The notes: generated by a model from the sequence alone, not told the origin. 64,000 nucleotides of DNA from Epiperipatus broadwayi (GCA_028023455.1 JAQFVV010006215.1:12877473-12941472), one strand, 5' to 3'. Counted from the first letter of the stretch, positions 13,436-25,110 are shown. A program made the numbers and translations.

Positions 13436-16400
13436 TTAGAGAGGCCCAGTGGGGCCCTCTGTTGATAGATATTCAGTGCAGACTGTTTGGCATAGTATAA
13501 TTGGGCACTTGATGCCTGAAATGAAGTCTAATTGGTGCACATTCTTTGGTTTCAATGGTATTCCAATTAATATAATTTACAATGTGAGGGATTTGCTTTA
13601 CCCATCCTCAATGATTAGATGACACATATATCCTGAATAACCTACCCAATTCACACATAACACATTCACAGCAGTTGGGTTGTGAGTTATTTATTGATGT
13701 TAAAATATGGCTGATTCTCATTTTCTTAATCCACTTCTGCCATTCTGCAGATATAAATGGGATTTCATGGTTGGACATATCCACAGTAAAATGTTTGGAC
13801 TCATATCTACATGGTATTTATTGCATTGCTAGATACACTGGGTAGGTAGACACAAATTTGGTAAATATATAATATGTGACCACTAAGTACTTCATTCTTT
13901 TAAATGAAGGCAAAGTTCCAAAAAAAGTCTAAGGAAAACAACTCAATGGGTTTCTGGGAAATAATGGGATTTAATGATCCCACATAGGATTCATTTATCA
14001 ATTTAATTCTTTGGCAAACTTTTTAACCATTCAATATGAACACTAATAACACCATATTCTTGACCAGTAGAAGCAGGTTTTTAATGGATGCTCAATTTTA
14101 TTTGCACTATAATATCCATATAGGCAGTAAGTATCCCCATTTATGTAGATTCTATATTGGAGTACTCCTTTCATCTGATACCTTTCTTGAGAGGTCCCAC
14201 TATGGTCACCCTCTATAGCATTTTTGTCTCATAGTTTACTCTGTAGATTCTTAATAATTCGCTTATGCTATGGATCTGCATGTTGTTTACTTAACAGTTA
14301 ATGCAAATCTTTTTCCAAAGACTTATGCATAACAACTCAATGGTTGCCAGACACACATCTTCAACCTGCAGATGATTTGAGCTAGGATGGCAAATCAATA
14401 TGTCTGCCACATTTTCTGATTCTTTACAATATTTAACAGTATAATTAACCTGAAGCAATTAACTGTTGTTTGGATATCTGTAACTTATGAATGCAAGGCT
14501 TTTGTGATATGTAATGACAATCGCCACTGATCCCAGTAGAAACTGTCAAAATTTTTGGAAATCCCATACAACATTTCGTGCATCTTTTTCAGTAACCAAA
14601 TGATTAATATCTACACCTCTCAGTGGTTGGCTGATAAAAATAAAAATACTTCACAATGGCCATCCATCTGGAATTGTAATAGCATGGCTCTCAATCCATA
14701 TTCACTGTGGTCCATACATACAATAAAAGGTTTCTTAAAATCATGATATGCCAGCATTGCGTGTTCTAGAAATTTCTATTTAATATATACTCAAAGCACT
14801 CATTATGCTTTGATATCAGTGTAAGAGGGGCTCCATGTCCAACCCCAAAACTGACCAAACCTGCTTTTTTGTTCTAGATGTAGAAATTCTTGATGACTTG
14901 GGTTTTCTCCAGGTGGGGTTTAATGCCTCTGCTACTTACCAGGTATCCCAAGAAACTCTTCTTCTGTGACTATGATGCACTACTACAAATTGATTCTAAT
15001 ACCTTTGGTCTCACATACTTGATAAAAAGTTCTAGATGGTGGTATGTTCTGCCATAAAGTTCTAGATGGTGGGTATGTTCTGCCATTTTGGGTGATATCA
15101 TGATTACATCATCTATATGCACAGTATCCAAGTCTTTTATAGCTGGTGATAGCACTTTGTCCCAACATTTTAAAAGTCCTGTTTTACTATTCTTTAACCC
15201 AAATAGCATCTGATTAAATTGATATGAATACCCATTGTATCTGAAAGCTATGTAGTGATGTTCTTTGGAATGTAATTTCCAGACAAATCCAAAATGGAGT
15301 TTCCCTTAAATTTAGTTAACAAATCATTAATTGCTGGAGATGTATTGTTGTCTGGTAATGTAATTTGATTCAATTGTCAAGCATCTAAGCATAGTCTAAT
15401 GGAGTCATCTTTTTTTCATATGATCACTAGAGGATTGTTAATTGGTTAAGAATACTTAGATATAATTCCCTACTTTAATATTTGGTGTAATTGTTTTTCT
15501 ATCTCTCTGTATTGGGGAGGGACAGGTTATGATAGTGCCTGGTATGATTGGCTATCTATTATCTTAATCTGATATTCACATCTTTTGATAACTCCTGGTA
15601 TACTGGAAAAATTAGACTGGTATTGGTAAAAAAATGTCTTAAAAAATCTACTTTGCCATTTTCCTTCTACAAGCAATTAATCCTGTACCTTGGCAGTCAC
15701 TTCCTGCCAATCGGCATTATTTTGTAGGCAACATATCTAGGTTGGCTGACACAAACTTGAGGCCAGAAGGTTATAACTTCACTCTCATAGTAATTTGACA
15801 TTTTTCATAATCCATTATGCAATCAGTCCTATGCAATCTTAATACATGAGTTATACATTTTTGCTACACCTATTCACACTCAAACTTGTTTGGGGATTAA
15901 TTTGTCTTTTTTGATATTGGCTAAGGTAACTTGTACCAATTTCATAGATAGAGATTGAATATTAGGGTCCTCGTTGCCCATTAAGTTCATATACAACTTC
16001 TGATATCACAGAAATTTGACTGCCTGAGTCAAACAAAACATTTTTGTGATTTAATTGTATCAGAATCTTGGGGCAACTCTGCAAGGAAAAATTTTGGGTT
16101 TTCCATCCTATTCACAAAATTTTTTTTTTAAATATCATTCTTGCTCTCTACGTTGTTCCTCTGTATCATTCTCGGACCTCGAATCAAAGAATGTGTCATT
16201 GAAGTCCCTGTAGTTTACCACTCACCTTTGCCCTTTTAGCCTTAATTTGACTTAGGTTTGATTTTCACATGCTGCTGGTGACCACTGCCAATTCTTATCT
16301 CTTATTAGATTGATTCTGCTTCCTATTCTGCAGATCACCTGTGTTCTCTCCATGATGCCTGTGGATCTCCCATTTTTTATACCATGTTAGGGGTAACTCT

Positions 16401-17420
16401 CTCTTTTAGTCCAATATTAAGGCATTCATTTGTTGATCATGCTTTCTAAAATTGAATTTATTTAAGAGCTTGAACCTAGATTCTTCATCACCAGCTTTGT
16501 TGTTGTTAAAAGCACTGAATAAATCTGCCATCTATTCAGTGGATTTACACTCCATGCCTATTAACAGATGCTCCACATTACTTGGAAAGCTACACCTTAC
16601 AATCCTTATAATCTGATTCTCAGACAGTAGACACATTGTTAATGCCCAAAGTTTAGCTACTTGCCTTCTGAAGAATGGCATGTATAGTTCACCTGGTTGA
16701 CATTTTTCTTGTGCAACCTGATGTTTTATACTTTCTTAGTGGTCCTCATTCTAATAGCATCTTACTAACATTTCTTTATACTATTGGAAGTGATTGGGTT
16801 TGTTTGAGATGCACTTTGCAAGTGGCTAATTGTTATAGTCAGCTTAACCTTCTCTGCCATAAAATTGATTTCAAAGTATCACTCCAGATTCCCCAGTATG
16901 ATCAGAAAAAATTCTTATTTTCAAAAAACTGGTTCACTGGGTATGTTATTTGTCTGGATCTATTTTTACCTTTCTGCTCTCATCCTGAGCAATTCTTCAA
17001 TCCGTTGCGCTAAGCTACCAACCTTTACAATCACTTCTTGATTTTCATGACATACTAATTCCATATCCTCCTACATTTGTTTTTCTATACTCTGGATTTT
17101 TTTTTTTGTTCTTGTTTGTTTATTAATGTCAATTTCTGCTTTCATTTGTTTGATTTTGCTGTTAAGGTTAACTAACCCCTTATCTAATCTTTGAGTTACT
17201 TTCTTAGCCATGTTATCCATTATCTCCTTTAAATAATATTGATTATTTTTTTAATCTTATTCACTTCCTATTTGTCAGCTATTTCCTTAAATCTAATAAG
17301 CATCTCTGTCTGGAATTCTTTCAGAATATTTTTAATAGTATCAGCTTCTAAGTGAATTGTATTCTGCTTTGCTTCTATTTTGTTGATTTCTGATTTACTG
17401 CCCTAAATTATGTTACTATT
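13436..17420 (-). mobile_element. Decayed Ty3/gypsy-type LTR retrotransposon internal region
   Basis: Read on the minus strand, the pieces follow the order gag-protease-RT-RNase H-integrase. A coiled-coil-like gag stretch lies near 17360-16980 (KVTQRLDKGLVNLNSKIKQM; RIEELLRMRAER). The aspartic protease signature LFDSGSQISVISE is near 16060-16000. RT blocks are near 15540-14960 (PVPPQYREIEKQL, NNPLVI, RLCLDA, LLTKFKG, MLFGLKNS and the catalytic HIDDVI at about 15103-15120). An RNase H start (DHSEYGLRAML) is near 14720, and integrase blocks are near 13980-13450 (IELFSLDFF, HILTSI, GRLFRIY). Many stops and frameshifts break every domain and no LTRs were recognised, so it is a dead copy. A 29-bp local duplication lies at about 15027-15087. 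Confidence 0.75.
14970..15209 (-). pseudogene. Ty3/gypsy reverse transcriptase fragment with IDD box
   Basis: The longest open piece of the decayed gypsy pol (79 codons). It starts at MLFGLKNS, the block before the catalytic loop, and contains VHIDDVIMIS, equivalent to the usual Y-[IV]-DD-[VI] catalytic box with His in place of Tyr. It then has EHTHHLE, the conserved segment after the box. A small tandem duplication repeats the ELYGRTYHHLE segment. Too short to be functional. Confidence 0.7.
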
Positions 17421-17439
17421 TATCAATTTCATATATCTC

Positions 17440-17700
17440 TAACTATGCTTTCTATTTTGTTTCCAATTATTGATAATACTATTAATTTTATTTCTAATAC
17501 TTAATATGTTCTGTTCTATTTCTAATAATTAATAATACTTCTTATTTTATTTCTAATTATTAATACATTTGTTTTATTTCTAATAATTAATAATATTTTT
17601 TATTTCATTTCTAATACTTAGTAATAAGTCCTATTTTATTTCTAATAATTATTAAAACTTTTTCTTTTATTTCTAATACTTAATAATACATTTGTCGATC
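17440..17700. repeat. Degenerate tandem repeat, TTTCTAATANTTAATAAT type
   Basis: Six or more units of about 30-40 bp, each built on TTTATTTCTAATA followed by a TTAATA block. On the minus strand the units encode repeats of an ...IRNKI... pattern, so the array may have grown inside the gag coiled-coil region of the adjacent gypsy remnant. Confidence 0.65.
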
Positions 17701-17911
17701 CACCATCCTCCTACAGTTTCATTTGCTCTTTAAAATGAGTTAATCTTACCATTTGTTCACCAATATCTATACCCCTATTGCCCTTTATTTTTACTGTTTT
17801 CTATTTATTAACATTTTAAACAATTCACTTAGCATAATTGAATAATCTTCCTTATTTATGTATATGTGGATAACAAGAGAGAAAAAAATTAATTAAAACA
17901 AAATTATTGCT

Positions 17912-18103
17912 GTGTGCAATGAATCAAATGATAGGAAAAGGAAGTTGAAAGAAGCTTGGTTTATTGGAAAATCTAAAAACATTATCAATCAGCATAATGC
18001 TAGTGTCCCACGGAGCATGCACTGGAATATTAAACGATCAGTTCCAATATGTCTCCATGATTCTGGTATACAGTACAGAAAGTGCTTGGCAAATTGTTTA
18101 TAA
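17912..18103 (+). pseudogene. Probable Penelope-like element endonuclease C-terminal fragment
   Basis: The 63-codon frame contains RKRKLKEAWFIGKSKNIIN followed by SVPRSMHW. This resembles the end of the GIY-YIG endonuclease of Penelope-like elements, where a K-[RI]-x-[IVL]-x-EA-x-x-I helix is followed by an N-rich turn and S-x-x-W. The GIY and YIG motifs themselves would lie upstream and are absent, so the fragment is 5'-truncated. The alternative is a chance match, since the recognisable stretch is only about 35 residues. Confidence 0.45.
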
Positions 18104-19227
18104 TTAATGTTTTTTTTAAATTTTGACTGCTCTGTTTATCACACTTTATTCGTGTAGAATAATTTTCATTATTTGACAGAGTTTTTATTTAGTTTATTTT
18201 AGTGTAATTATACATATCTGTAAGAACTATTAAATTTGAGTTTGAGAATATGTGGACCTTCTTTAAATAAATATTATTAGGAATTGATTAAGCGCTTTTA
18301 CTCAATTAGTCAACCCTTTTTATAATATTGTATATACTTTATATGTGTGTTGCTGGTGTATGTGTATTGGATGTTGAGACCTTGCTTTGGTATAAAGGTT
18401 CATATGTCTGAGACCGTTCCCCTTTCTCTCTGCAATTTCCAGACAGAGTGTACTAGAAAGTCACACCTGGGAATTCTATGCAGTAGTCACACAGTCATGA
18501 AGTGCTTGGATAAGTCCAGACTTGGGCTGTTATTACATGACGAAACCTTAGATGGATTTATGGTGAAATGCCATCCTGTATATTTCATTTTATTTTATTA
18601 AGCCGCAGTTTCAATGGACCGCACTCCATCCTTTACATTAAATCTTCACTGGCACTACCGATCTTTTAATATTAATTTTATTATTTTCTTTGAATTTCCC
18701 ACATCTTAATCATGACCTTACCTTATAGCTCAGCAAGCCTTCGGCCGTACTATTCTAGAGTTCAATATGTTCTTTTATTAAAATATTAAACGTTAAATCT
18801 ATTAAACAAATACTTTATTATATTTGCCATAGGCATCTTGCATATCTTCACAATATATATATATATATTGTTCTTAAACCAACAGTCCTTTGTATAGGCA
18901 CTTAACTGTAATATTTTATAATTAACCCAAAAAATAGAGAAATGTTAATGCACACATTATATTGAAAAATTGCCATGGCATAGTCTGGCTTATACAGACA
19001 ATGCCCATATTTATAATTGTTAAATTAATAAACCTATTGAATTTTACTAACTTATTTTGATTTGACTTATTGATTTTCTGCGATCCACACCATTACCTTG
19101 GTCCAAATCACATTATATATATATTTTGTACCATCCATAGACATTAGTTAGCAAACCTAATGATGTATTTTGATATAGTCTCTTGCTTCTCCCTGACCAT
19201 CGGCAAGAAACTGCTATTAGTAGCATC
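18104..19227. other. Unassigned sequence, partly less AT-rich
   Basis: No gene recognised. 18340-18670 and 18715-18770 are GC-richer than the surroundings and could be the untranslated end of the Penelope-like fragment or another repeat. An 84-codon frame at 18347-18601 has no recognisable domain. Confidence 0.35.
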
Positions 19228-19634
19228 AGATGAATTGTCACATAGGTGGCGCTATGGAGCATAGACTTTGGATTTAAACTGGGGATGTTGAATTTCATGT
19301 CTGGAGTTTGAATTCTGCAGTGTGTTAGCGAGGCAGATGAATCTGACTAATCTAACCATTACAATGTATATGTTTGAATTATGTTTATTCTTTTAATTTG
19401 ATTTTCACTTAAGAAAGTCTATTTGCAGTAGATGAATTGTCACATAGGTGGCGCTATGGAGCATAGACTTTGGATTTGACTGGGGATGTTAAATTTCATG
19501 TCTGGAGTTTGAATTCTGCAGTGTGTTAGCGAGGCAGATGAATCTGACTAATCTAACCATTACAATATACATGTTTGAATTATGTTTGTTCTTTTAATTT
19601 GATTTTCACTTAAGAAAGTCTATTTGTAGTAGAT
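19228..19634. repeat. 202-bp tandem duplication
   Basis: Two direct copies (starting near 19229 and 19431) share GATGAATTGTCACATAGGTG and the following GGCGCTATGGAGCATAG block with only a few substitutions, so the duplication is recent. The unit is less AT-rich than the neighbourhood and its origin is unknown. Confidence 0.85.
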
Positions 19635-19764
19635 GAAACCATAGTCGTATAAGGATTTTGGTAAAAATTTTGGATATTATCTACTATTGTATTGTTTTAT
19701 AGTTTTGTATTTTATTTATTACTAGTATAGTGTTAGGCAGTTTTGGTTTTATATATATAAAGCT

Positions 19765-20260
19765 ATTAAAACAGGAAAAACTCTCCATACAGTAGTGCCA
19801 CTCAGTGCCAACCAGAATAATCAATGGATGCCAGAAGGCTTGTGCATAAAATCCCTATCTAGTGCCTACTCATCCAATATTCCCAGACTAGTTTCTGGCT
19901 TATGGCCTTTATCAATGAGGAGCTTGGAATCTGAGAGCATTGGACCTAGATCTTAGGATCTAATGCAACCCTCCAGCAGCCATCTTTTATCTCTACTTAA
20001 CTACAAAACTATGAGAATAAAATTGAAAACACAATATTTTCAATCTAAACTCAATATCTTATGTAGTCAATGATGAAGGCCACAAGCCAGAAACTAGTCT
20101 GGGGATATTGGATGAGTAGGCACTAGATAGGGATTTTATGCACAAGCCTTCTGGCATCCATTGATGGTTGGCATTGAGTGGCACTACTGTATGGAGAGTT
20201 TTGTTGTTTTAATAACAATAGTGTGCTAGCATAAGAAATAGTGATCATGTGATATATATA
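19765..20260. repeat. Foldback repeat family C, copy 1
   Basis: Inverted arms (about 19770-19920 and 20065-20215) begin and end with AAACTCTCCATACAGTAGTG and its complement, and include GCCAGAAGGCTTGTGCATAA. The inner end of each arm, read toward the arm, gives TTGATNAAGGC...GCC-AGAAAC (positions 20069-20094 on plus, 19891-19916 on minus). An outer block with GCTAGCATAAGAAATAGTGA is present on the right. Two more copies lie at 30415-31095 and 33690-33910. Confidence 0.85.
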
Positions 20261-20310
20261 TAAAGCTCCAAAATGTGCATTTCATGTTGAACCAGCACAC
20301 TTTAGTTGGC
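20255..20310 (-). repeat. Short segment related to family D hairpin
   Basis: On the minus strand CTAAAGT is followed by GTGCTGGTTCAACAT and GAAATG. This is the same hairpin block found at 34477-34503, so it is a small relative of family D attached to family C copy 1. Confidence 0.5.
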
Positions 20311-20411
20311 TCAGATCACAATATTTCACACATATCTTCATCATTTAATTTGTATTATATACACACAAAATTCATATAGTTTGACTCTATTATACATTTT
20401 AACTTCTTTTA

Positions 20412-20606
20412 GGCAATTGTAATTCAGATTAAATGCTTTGAAGCACAAACTAAGAAAAGCTTGAAAATAATTCTTATACAAGGAGAATATGAATTCCATT
20501 TTAGGCCATTTTTATTTCTCACTTCATATAAGAATTTCATTTTCAAGCTTTTCTTAGTTTGCACTTCCAAGTATTTAATCTAAATTATAGTTTGATTACA
20601 AGTGCC
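20412..20606. mobile_element. Palindromic MITE-like element
   Basis: Terminal inverted repeats run from GGCAATTGTAAT at the left to ATTACAAGTGCC at the right. They extend inward over about 80 bases, including AACTAAGAAAAGCTTGAAAA and its complement. The loop is about 45 bases. There is no coding capacity. It lies 270 bp downstream of the bark exon at 21108-20876, inside the intron. Confidence 0.75.
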
Positions 20607-20875
20607 AAACTACACTATGTTGGGAAATTAGTATACATGAGTAGAAAAACATTTAAATTATTGCAAAAAAATGATAGTTGCATTTACTTATAACTATATA
20701 TGTTTAAAAACATTTACGTAAAATAGCAACATTGTCTTTTTTATTTGTATCTGGATATATTTATATTAAACTAAATCACATTATATATTATTTTAAGATA
20801 AAATATTAACATTTTAAGTAGTGTTAGAAATATTGAAAAATTAATAAAGATATGTATTATAGAAATACTACCAAC

Positions 20876-21108
20876 CTTTGCGCAAGTAATGCTATTAGGC
20901 TTTAATCCTGTTTCCTCATTTTGTTTTCCAGTGAGAATTAGAGGATAGATTTGATTTTGACCATAAGTACTTTGATCACAGAAATTATTTAAATATTTTG
21001 GAAATGAATCATTATAATAATACTGAATGCCATTGCCAAGATTTTGAGTTGCAGAAACATTCAAAAGTCGCACCATGCCTTTAGTACTATTAATAGAAAT
21101 GCCATGCC
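20876..21108 (-). CDS. bark: bark beetle homologue, exon continuing the beta-helix
   Basis: A 233-nt exon with acceptor TTGATTTCAG and a probable donor GTTGGT after codon AAG. The incoming G joins GG to make a Gly codon, so the junction reads ENRG/HGISI without a break. Then 77 codons run to a phase-0 end. The sequence GHGISINSTKG...VRLLNVSATQNLGNGIQYYY is a clear beta-helix coil pair (G-x-G-I repeated about 25 residues apart). The last third, with two Cys (FCDQ and ITCAK) and LILTGKQ, looks like the lead-in to the next extracellular module, probably CUB-like by analogy with the Drosophila protein. A second donor four bases inside the intron (GTAGTA) is less likely. No downstream exon was found in the 20.8 kb to the left edge, so that intron is at least that long. 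Confidence 0.87.
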
Positions 21109-22067
21109 CTGAAATCAAAATATTAATTCTTATTACACAAAATTACATTTAAAAAATATTCAAATTTATATAATAGGAGGAAAAGAAAATTATGAAAAGA
21201 ATTTCAAAAACCTTTATATGAATTGATTGAATATATTCTTTATTTTGAAGAATATATTCTTAAAAGTAATATATTATTGCTCCAGAAAAAGATTATCACA
21301 AAAAATAAATATAGTATGAATTTTTGAAAAAGATAATTTATTGTTAAACAAACAGCGAATCTTACCAAACTTGATGGGGAATAAATGTATTTTAAATTTA
21401 GCAAACCTTTTTTTTTAAAAAAAAACGGGGGATAGGGTGAATAACTAAATTTCAATAATGAACAATTTAACTTATTGTGAAATGACAAAGATAAACAATT
21501 AATTTTCTATTGGTAGATAAAAAGAATAGCATTTTTTTAAAAAAAAATCTTGTTTAAATAAATTAGAACAGAACAAAACAAATTTTTGTACTATTTCAAA
21601 TGTATTTTTTCGTTATGGTTGAGTTTATAAATCAAAGCAAATCTTACAAAAAAAAAAAAAAACTTGTTCTTTGTATTGGTAAACATTTTTAAAGATAATT
21701 ATTTAAGTTTGTAATTAAAAGTAAAAATATAATAATGAAAATTTAAATTCGACTGAAATTAGAGTATAAAAGAAAAAATAAAACGAAATTCTAGATCTAA
21801 TTTCGTCCGTGCTTTGAGAAATACACTTTTTTGTATTTAGTCTTCATTTAGAGGATTTTTTTCATAATAAAAAAATAAAAAGAATTTATTATAGTCAGGA
21901 CTTTAACACTTTCGTTACCTGGGGTACTATTTGAACAATTCAATGTTTTTATTAAAAAAAAATTCAAGCACAGTTGGGTCAGAAACCTTTACCACAAAGA
22001 AAATGTCATCATGTAAAGTAATTTATAAAAGAGTCAATATGTGTTTATTATGCATTTCAAAAATTCA

Positions 22068-23703
22068 TATCACCATTATCAATCCACTGCAGGATGAAGG
22101 TCTCTCCAAGTTTAATCCATCTTCTCCGATCTTTAGCTTCTCTTCTCCACATGACCCCTGCACACTTTCTTATTTCATCCATCCATCTCGCATGTGATCT
22201 CTTTCTGGGTCTTTTACAATCTCTTGGAAGCCCATTTAAAATTTCAATTGTTCATCTATTATCAACTCTTCTAGCAATATGTCCAGCCCAACTCCACTTC
22301 AGTCTTTTAATTTTTTCAATGAGGTCAGTAATACCTGTTTGTTCTCTTACCCATACATTGCGTTTTCGATCTCTTCTTGTTACTCCCAACATATATCTCT
22401 CCATACTTCTTTGAGTGGTCTGAAGTCTCTGTATTGCTCTTCTATTAAGTGTCCAAGTCTCAGATCCATAAGTAAGAACTGGTAAAACACATTTGTTAAA
22501 AAACTTCCTTTTCGAACACATAGGCATATTTCCTTTTAGTATCAAGTTATTTCTATCAAAAGCACTCCAACCAGTTCTATGATTAATTTCCTCCATTATG
22601 TTTCCATCTGTATTAATAATCTGACCAAGGTATTTGTAACTGTTAACTTCTTCTAATTCATCATAATCAATCTTTATTTTCATATTTTGAGCAAATCAAT
22701 TAAACATTGCTTTAGTCTTTTTAACATTTATCTTTAGTCCTACTTTCATCTGATAATTCCTGCAACATATCCTGCAGCTCTGAAGCATTATTTGCAAAAA
22801 CAACTACATCATCTGCAAAATCTAAATGACTTAAATAATCTCCATTTACTTTCACTCCTTTAGTTTCCCATTTTAATCCACAAAATACTTCTTGCAGCAC
22901 TGCTGTAAAAAGTTTTGGAGATATGGAGTCACCTTGTCTTACACCTTTCTCAATGTTGACTTTCCCAGTATCATTATGTAATCTAATTGTTGCTGTTGCA
23001 TTTTTATAAATATTCTTTAAAATATGACAATATCCTGGATTTACACCTTGATGATCCAATGCTTTAATCACTGAAGAAATGTTTATAGAATCAAATGCCT
23101 TTTCATAATCTACAAATCCAAAACATAATGACAACTCATATTCATTTGTCCTTTCTATAACTTCTCTCAACACCTGGATATGATCTATTGTGCTAAAACC
23201 ACTTTTAAATCCAGCTTGTTCTCTTGGTTGGTGGAAATCCAATGTTCTCTGTAGAATTATCTTGGTAAAAATTTTATATAAAACTGATAAAAGGCTGATA
23301 GGTCTGTAATTTCTAATATCTTCTTTATCACCTTTTTTAAATATTAATATTATTACTGCATTCTTCCAATCATCTGGTACATCTTTATCATTTAGACATT
23401 TGGTATATAACTTTGCTAAAAAAATTTATATTTCTTCACCTGCTTCTTTTAATATATCAATTATAATTCCATCATTACCTAGAGCCTTCCCTTTCTGCAT
23501 ATATTTAATTGTGCATCTCACTTCTTCATTTAAAATTCTGGGCAATTCAGAAGATGTAATAGATATAGGAGATACTTGTTCTTTATTACTATATAATTCT
23601 TGATAAAAATCTTCTACCAATTTTATGATGTCATCTCTCTTTTTAGTAATAATTCCATTGTTTTTTCTTATTGCAGATATACATTTCCTACCAATACCAA
23701 TAC
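22068..23703 (-). mobile_element. RTE-like LINE, 5'-truncated copy (RT and C-terminal region)
   Basis: Minus-strand pieces of one LINE ORF. The linker and finger part is at 23620-23426 (VEDFYQELYSNKEQ; GKALGNDGIIIDILK). The RT palm is at 23242-22721 (GFKSGFSTIDHIQVLREVI, FVDYEKAFDSI, GVRQGDSISPKLF and the catalytic FADDVVVF). The C-terminal part is at 22683-22252 (YKYLGQIINTDG, VLPVLTYGSETWTL, SMERYMLGVTRRDRKRNVW, WAGHIARR). Frameshifts separate the three pieces, so the copy is dead. The 3' end has the family block ATCCACTGCAGGATGAAGG in reverse. It corresponds to the copy at 41380-44160, with the endonuclease missing. Confidence 0.85.
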
Positions 23704-23879
23704 ATATATTAAAAATAAAATTTTATTTAGTGTTTAATTTCTTACATCCAATTTTATGATGTCATCTCTCTTTTTAGTAATAATTCCATCGTTTTTTCTT
23801 ATTGCAGATATACATTTCCTACCAATACCAATACATATATTAAAAATAAAATTTTATTTAGTGTTTAATTTCTTACATC
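23618..23879. repeat. 131-bp tandem duplication at the LINE 5' end
   Basis: The segment starting CCAATTTTATGATGTCATCT recurs 131 bases later with one substitution seen (CATTG versus CATCG). It spans the 5' truncation point of the LINE copy plus flanking DNA, so it arose after the insertion. Confidence 0.85.
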
Positions 23880-24000
23880 CAAAAGTTATTATTTTCATAC
23901 CATATTTTTTAATATCCATTTCTCTGAAAAATAATCACATACTTGTAAATTAAGTTTGTCTTGACATATAATGTCTTTTCTCTTTTTTCTCATGTGTCAT

Positions 24001-24082
24001 AGCATCAGCTGGGAAGCGAACCTGCTAACCTGGGACAACTGCTTGTAAAGCAGCTGTCGCTGACCTCTCAACCACCAATGCT
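24001..24082 (-). repeat. tRNA-like sequence (tRNA-derived SINE or tRNA pseudogene)
   Basis: On the minus strand an A-box-like TGGTTGAGAGG is followed by an anticodon-arm-like hairpin CTGCT-TTACA-AGCAG and a B-box-like GGTTCGCTTCC. The ends AGCATTG and TGATGCT can pair over seven positions with G-T pairs. The T arm does not pair cleanly, so it is more likely a SINE head or pseudogene than a working tRNA. If it were a tRNA, the loop would read TAC (Val). Confidence 0.45.
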
Positions 24083-24422
24083 TGACTAATATCTTTTCTT
24101 TTTGTTTAAAATATTATAATAAAGCTGAGCACAATTGTTCCTCCAATTGACCAAGTTGATTGATTTAATTATTTTTCAAGCCGTTGAGAGTCGATCCAGG
24201 AACCAATTATAAGCTCTTATATCTACTATTGAATTTTCACTCTTTTCTAAATCGCAATGAATCTTTAAAAGACAATGAAAGATAATAGGAAGGCAATAAA
24301 ATACGATATTGAAAGTATAAATAATAAAAGTTATTTAATAGATACTATTGTTAAAAAATAAAAAGAATAATTTTGGCAACTGTGTTTAAAATTCGTGTGA
24401 AAATAAAAACGAATTGTTGTCA

Positions 24423-25110
24423 TTGTTTGGATTATTTCCATCATCTAATATGAGTATTGAATGTCTTTAGAAAAATTTAACTTTATTTAAATATTCCAAA
24501 TACATTCAAACAGCACACAGGTTAGTATATGCACAACGTTTTCGAGAGATATTATTCTCCCCTCTTCTTTAGGTGCTGCTAGCCTGACCAGTGAAAGTAC
24601 TAGCATGGGAATCAAACCTAGACTCTTAGATTCTTGAGTAACAAATTTTAAGGTAAGGCTCTAACCAACTGAGCCATCCTGCCAAAGACAACAGTCAGTA
24701 GAAATTTCATATATTTATCTATGAATTTCATCCTGATTTCTCCATTTTTTCTTCTTAAAAGCAAAGTTGATTAGTGGTTTGTATACATTATGTATAGTTA
24801 TACTAGGTTGACTTATGGGATTGTTTGCCATTGTCATGTGAGCAGCTTCTTTAAATTTTCTTTTCTTAAAATTCAATACTCAAGAATCTAAGAGTCCAAG
24901 TTCAATTCCTATGCTAATACTGTCACTGGTCATGCCAGCAACACCTGAAGAAGAGGGAGAATAATACCTCTTGAAACATTGTGCATATACTAACCTGTTT
25001 GATGTGTTACTACTAACAGATGAATGTATTTGGAATATTTAAATAAAGTTAAATTTTTCTAAAGACATTCAATACTCATATTAGATGATGGAAATAGACC
25101 AAATAATAAA
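24423..25110. repeat. Palindromic pair of tRNA-derived SINEs
   Basis: The left copy (24690 down to 24423, minus) starts with GGATGGCTCAGTTGGTTAGAG (A box) and has a B-box-like GGTTTGATTCC. The right copy (24870-25110, plus) is the same element in inverted orientation without the A box. Both share ATTCAATACTC, the motif CATATACTAACCTG and a tail GGAATATTTAAATAAAGTTA. In both, an (A/C)CCTRAAGAAGAGG block, a short loop and TCT(C/T)-GAAA(A)C follow (24945-24977 plus; 24538-24572 minus). The spacer between the copies is about 180 bp. Confidence 0.75.

Noticed and set aside
18347-18601. Plus-strand 84-codon frame in a GC-richer stretch
   Set aside because: No recognisable domain. The sequence looks like non-coding repeat, and the nearby GACGAAACC was not accepted as a hammerhead because no CTGANGA box pairs with it.
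18715-18770. TAGCTCAGCAAG followed by GAGTTCAAT as a tRNA gene
   Set aside because: The B box is poor and no cloverleaf can be drawn.
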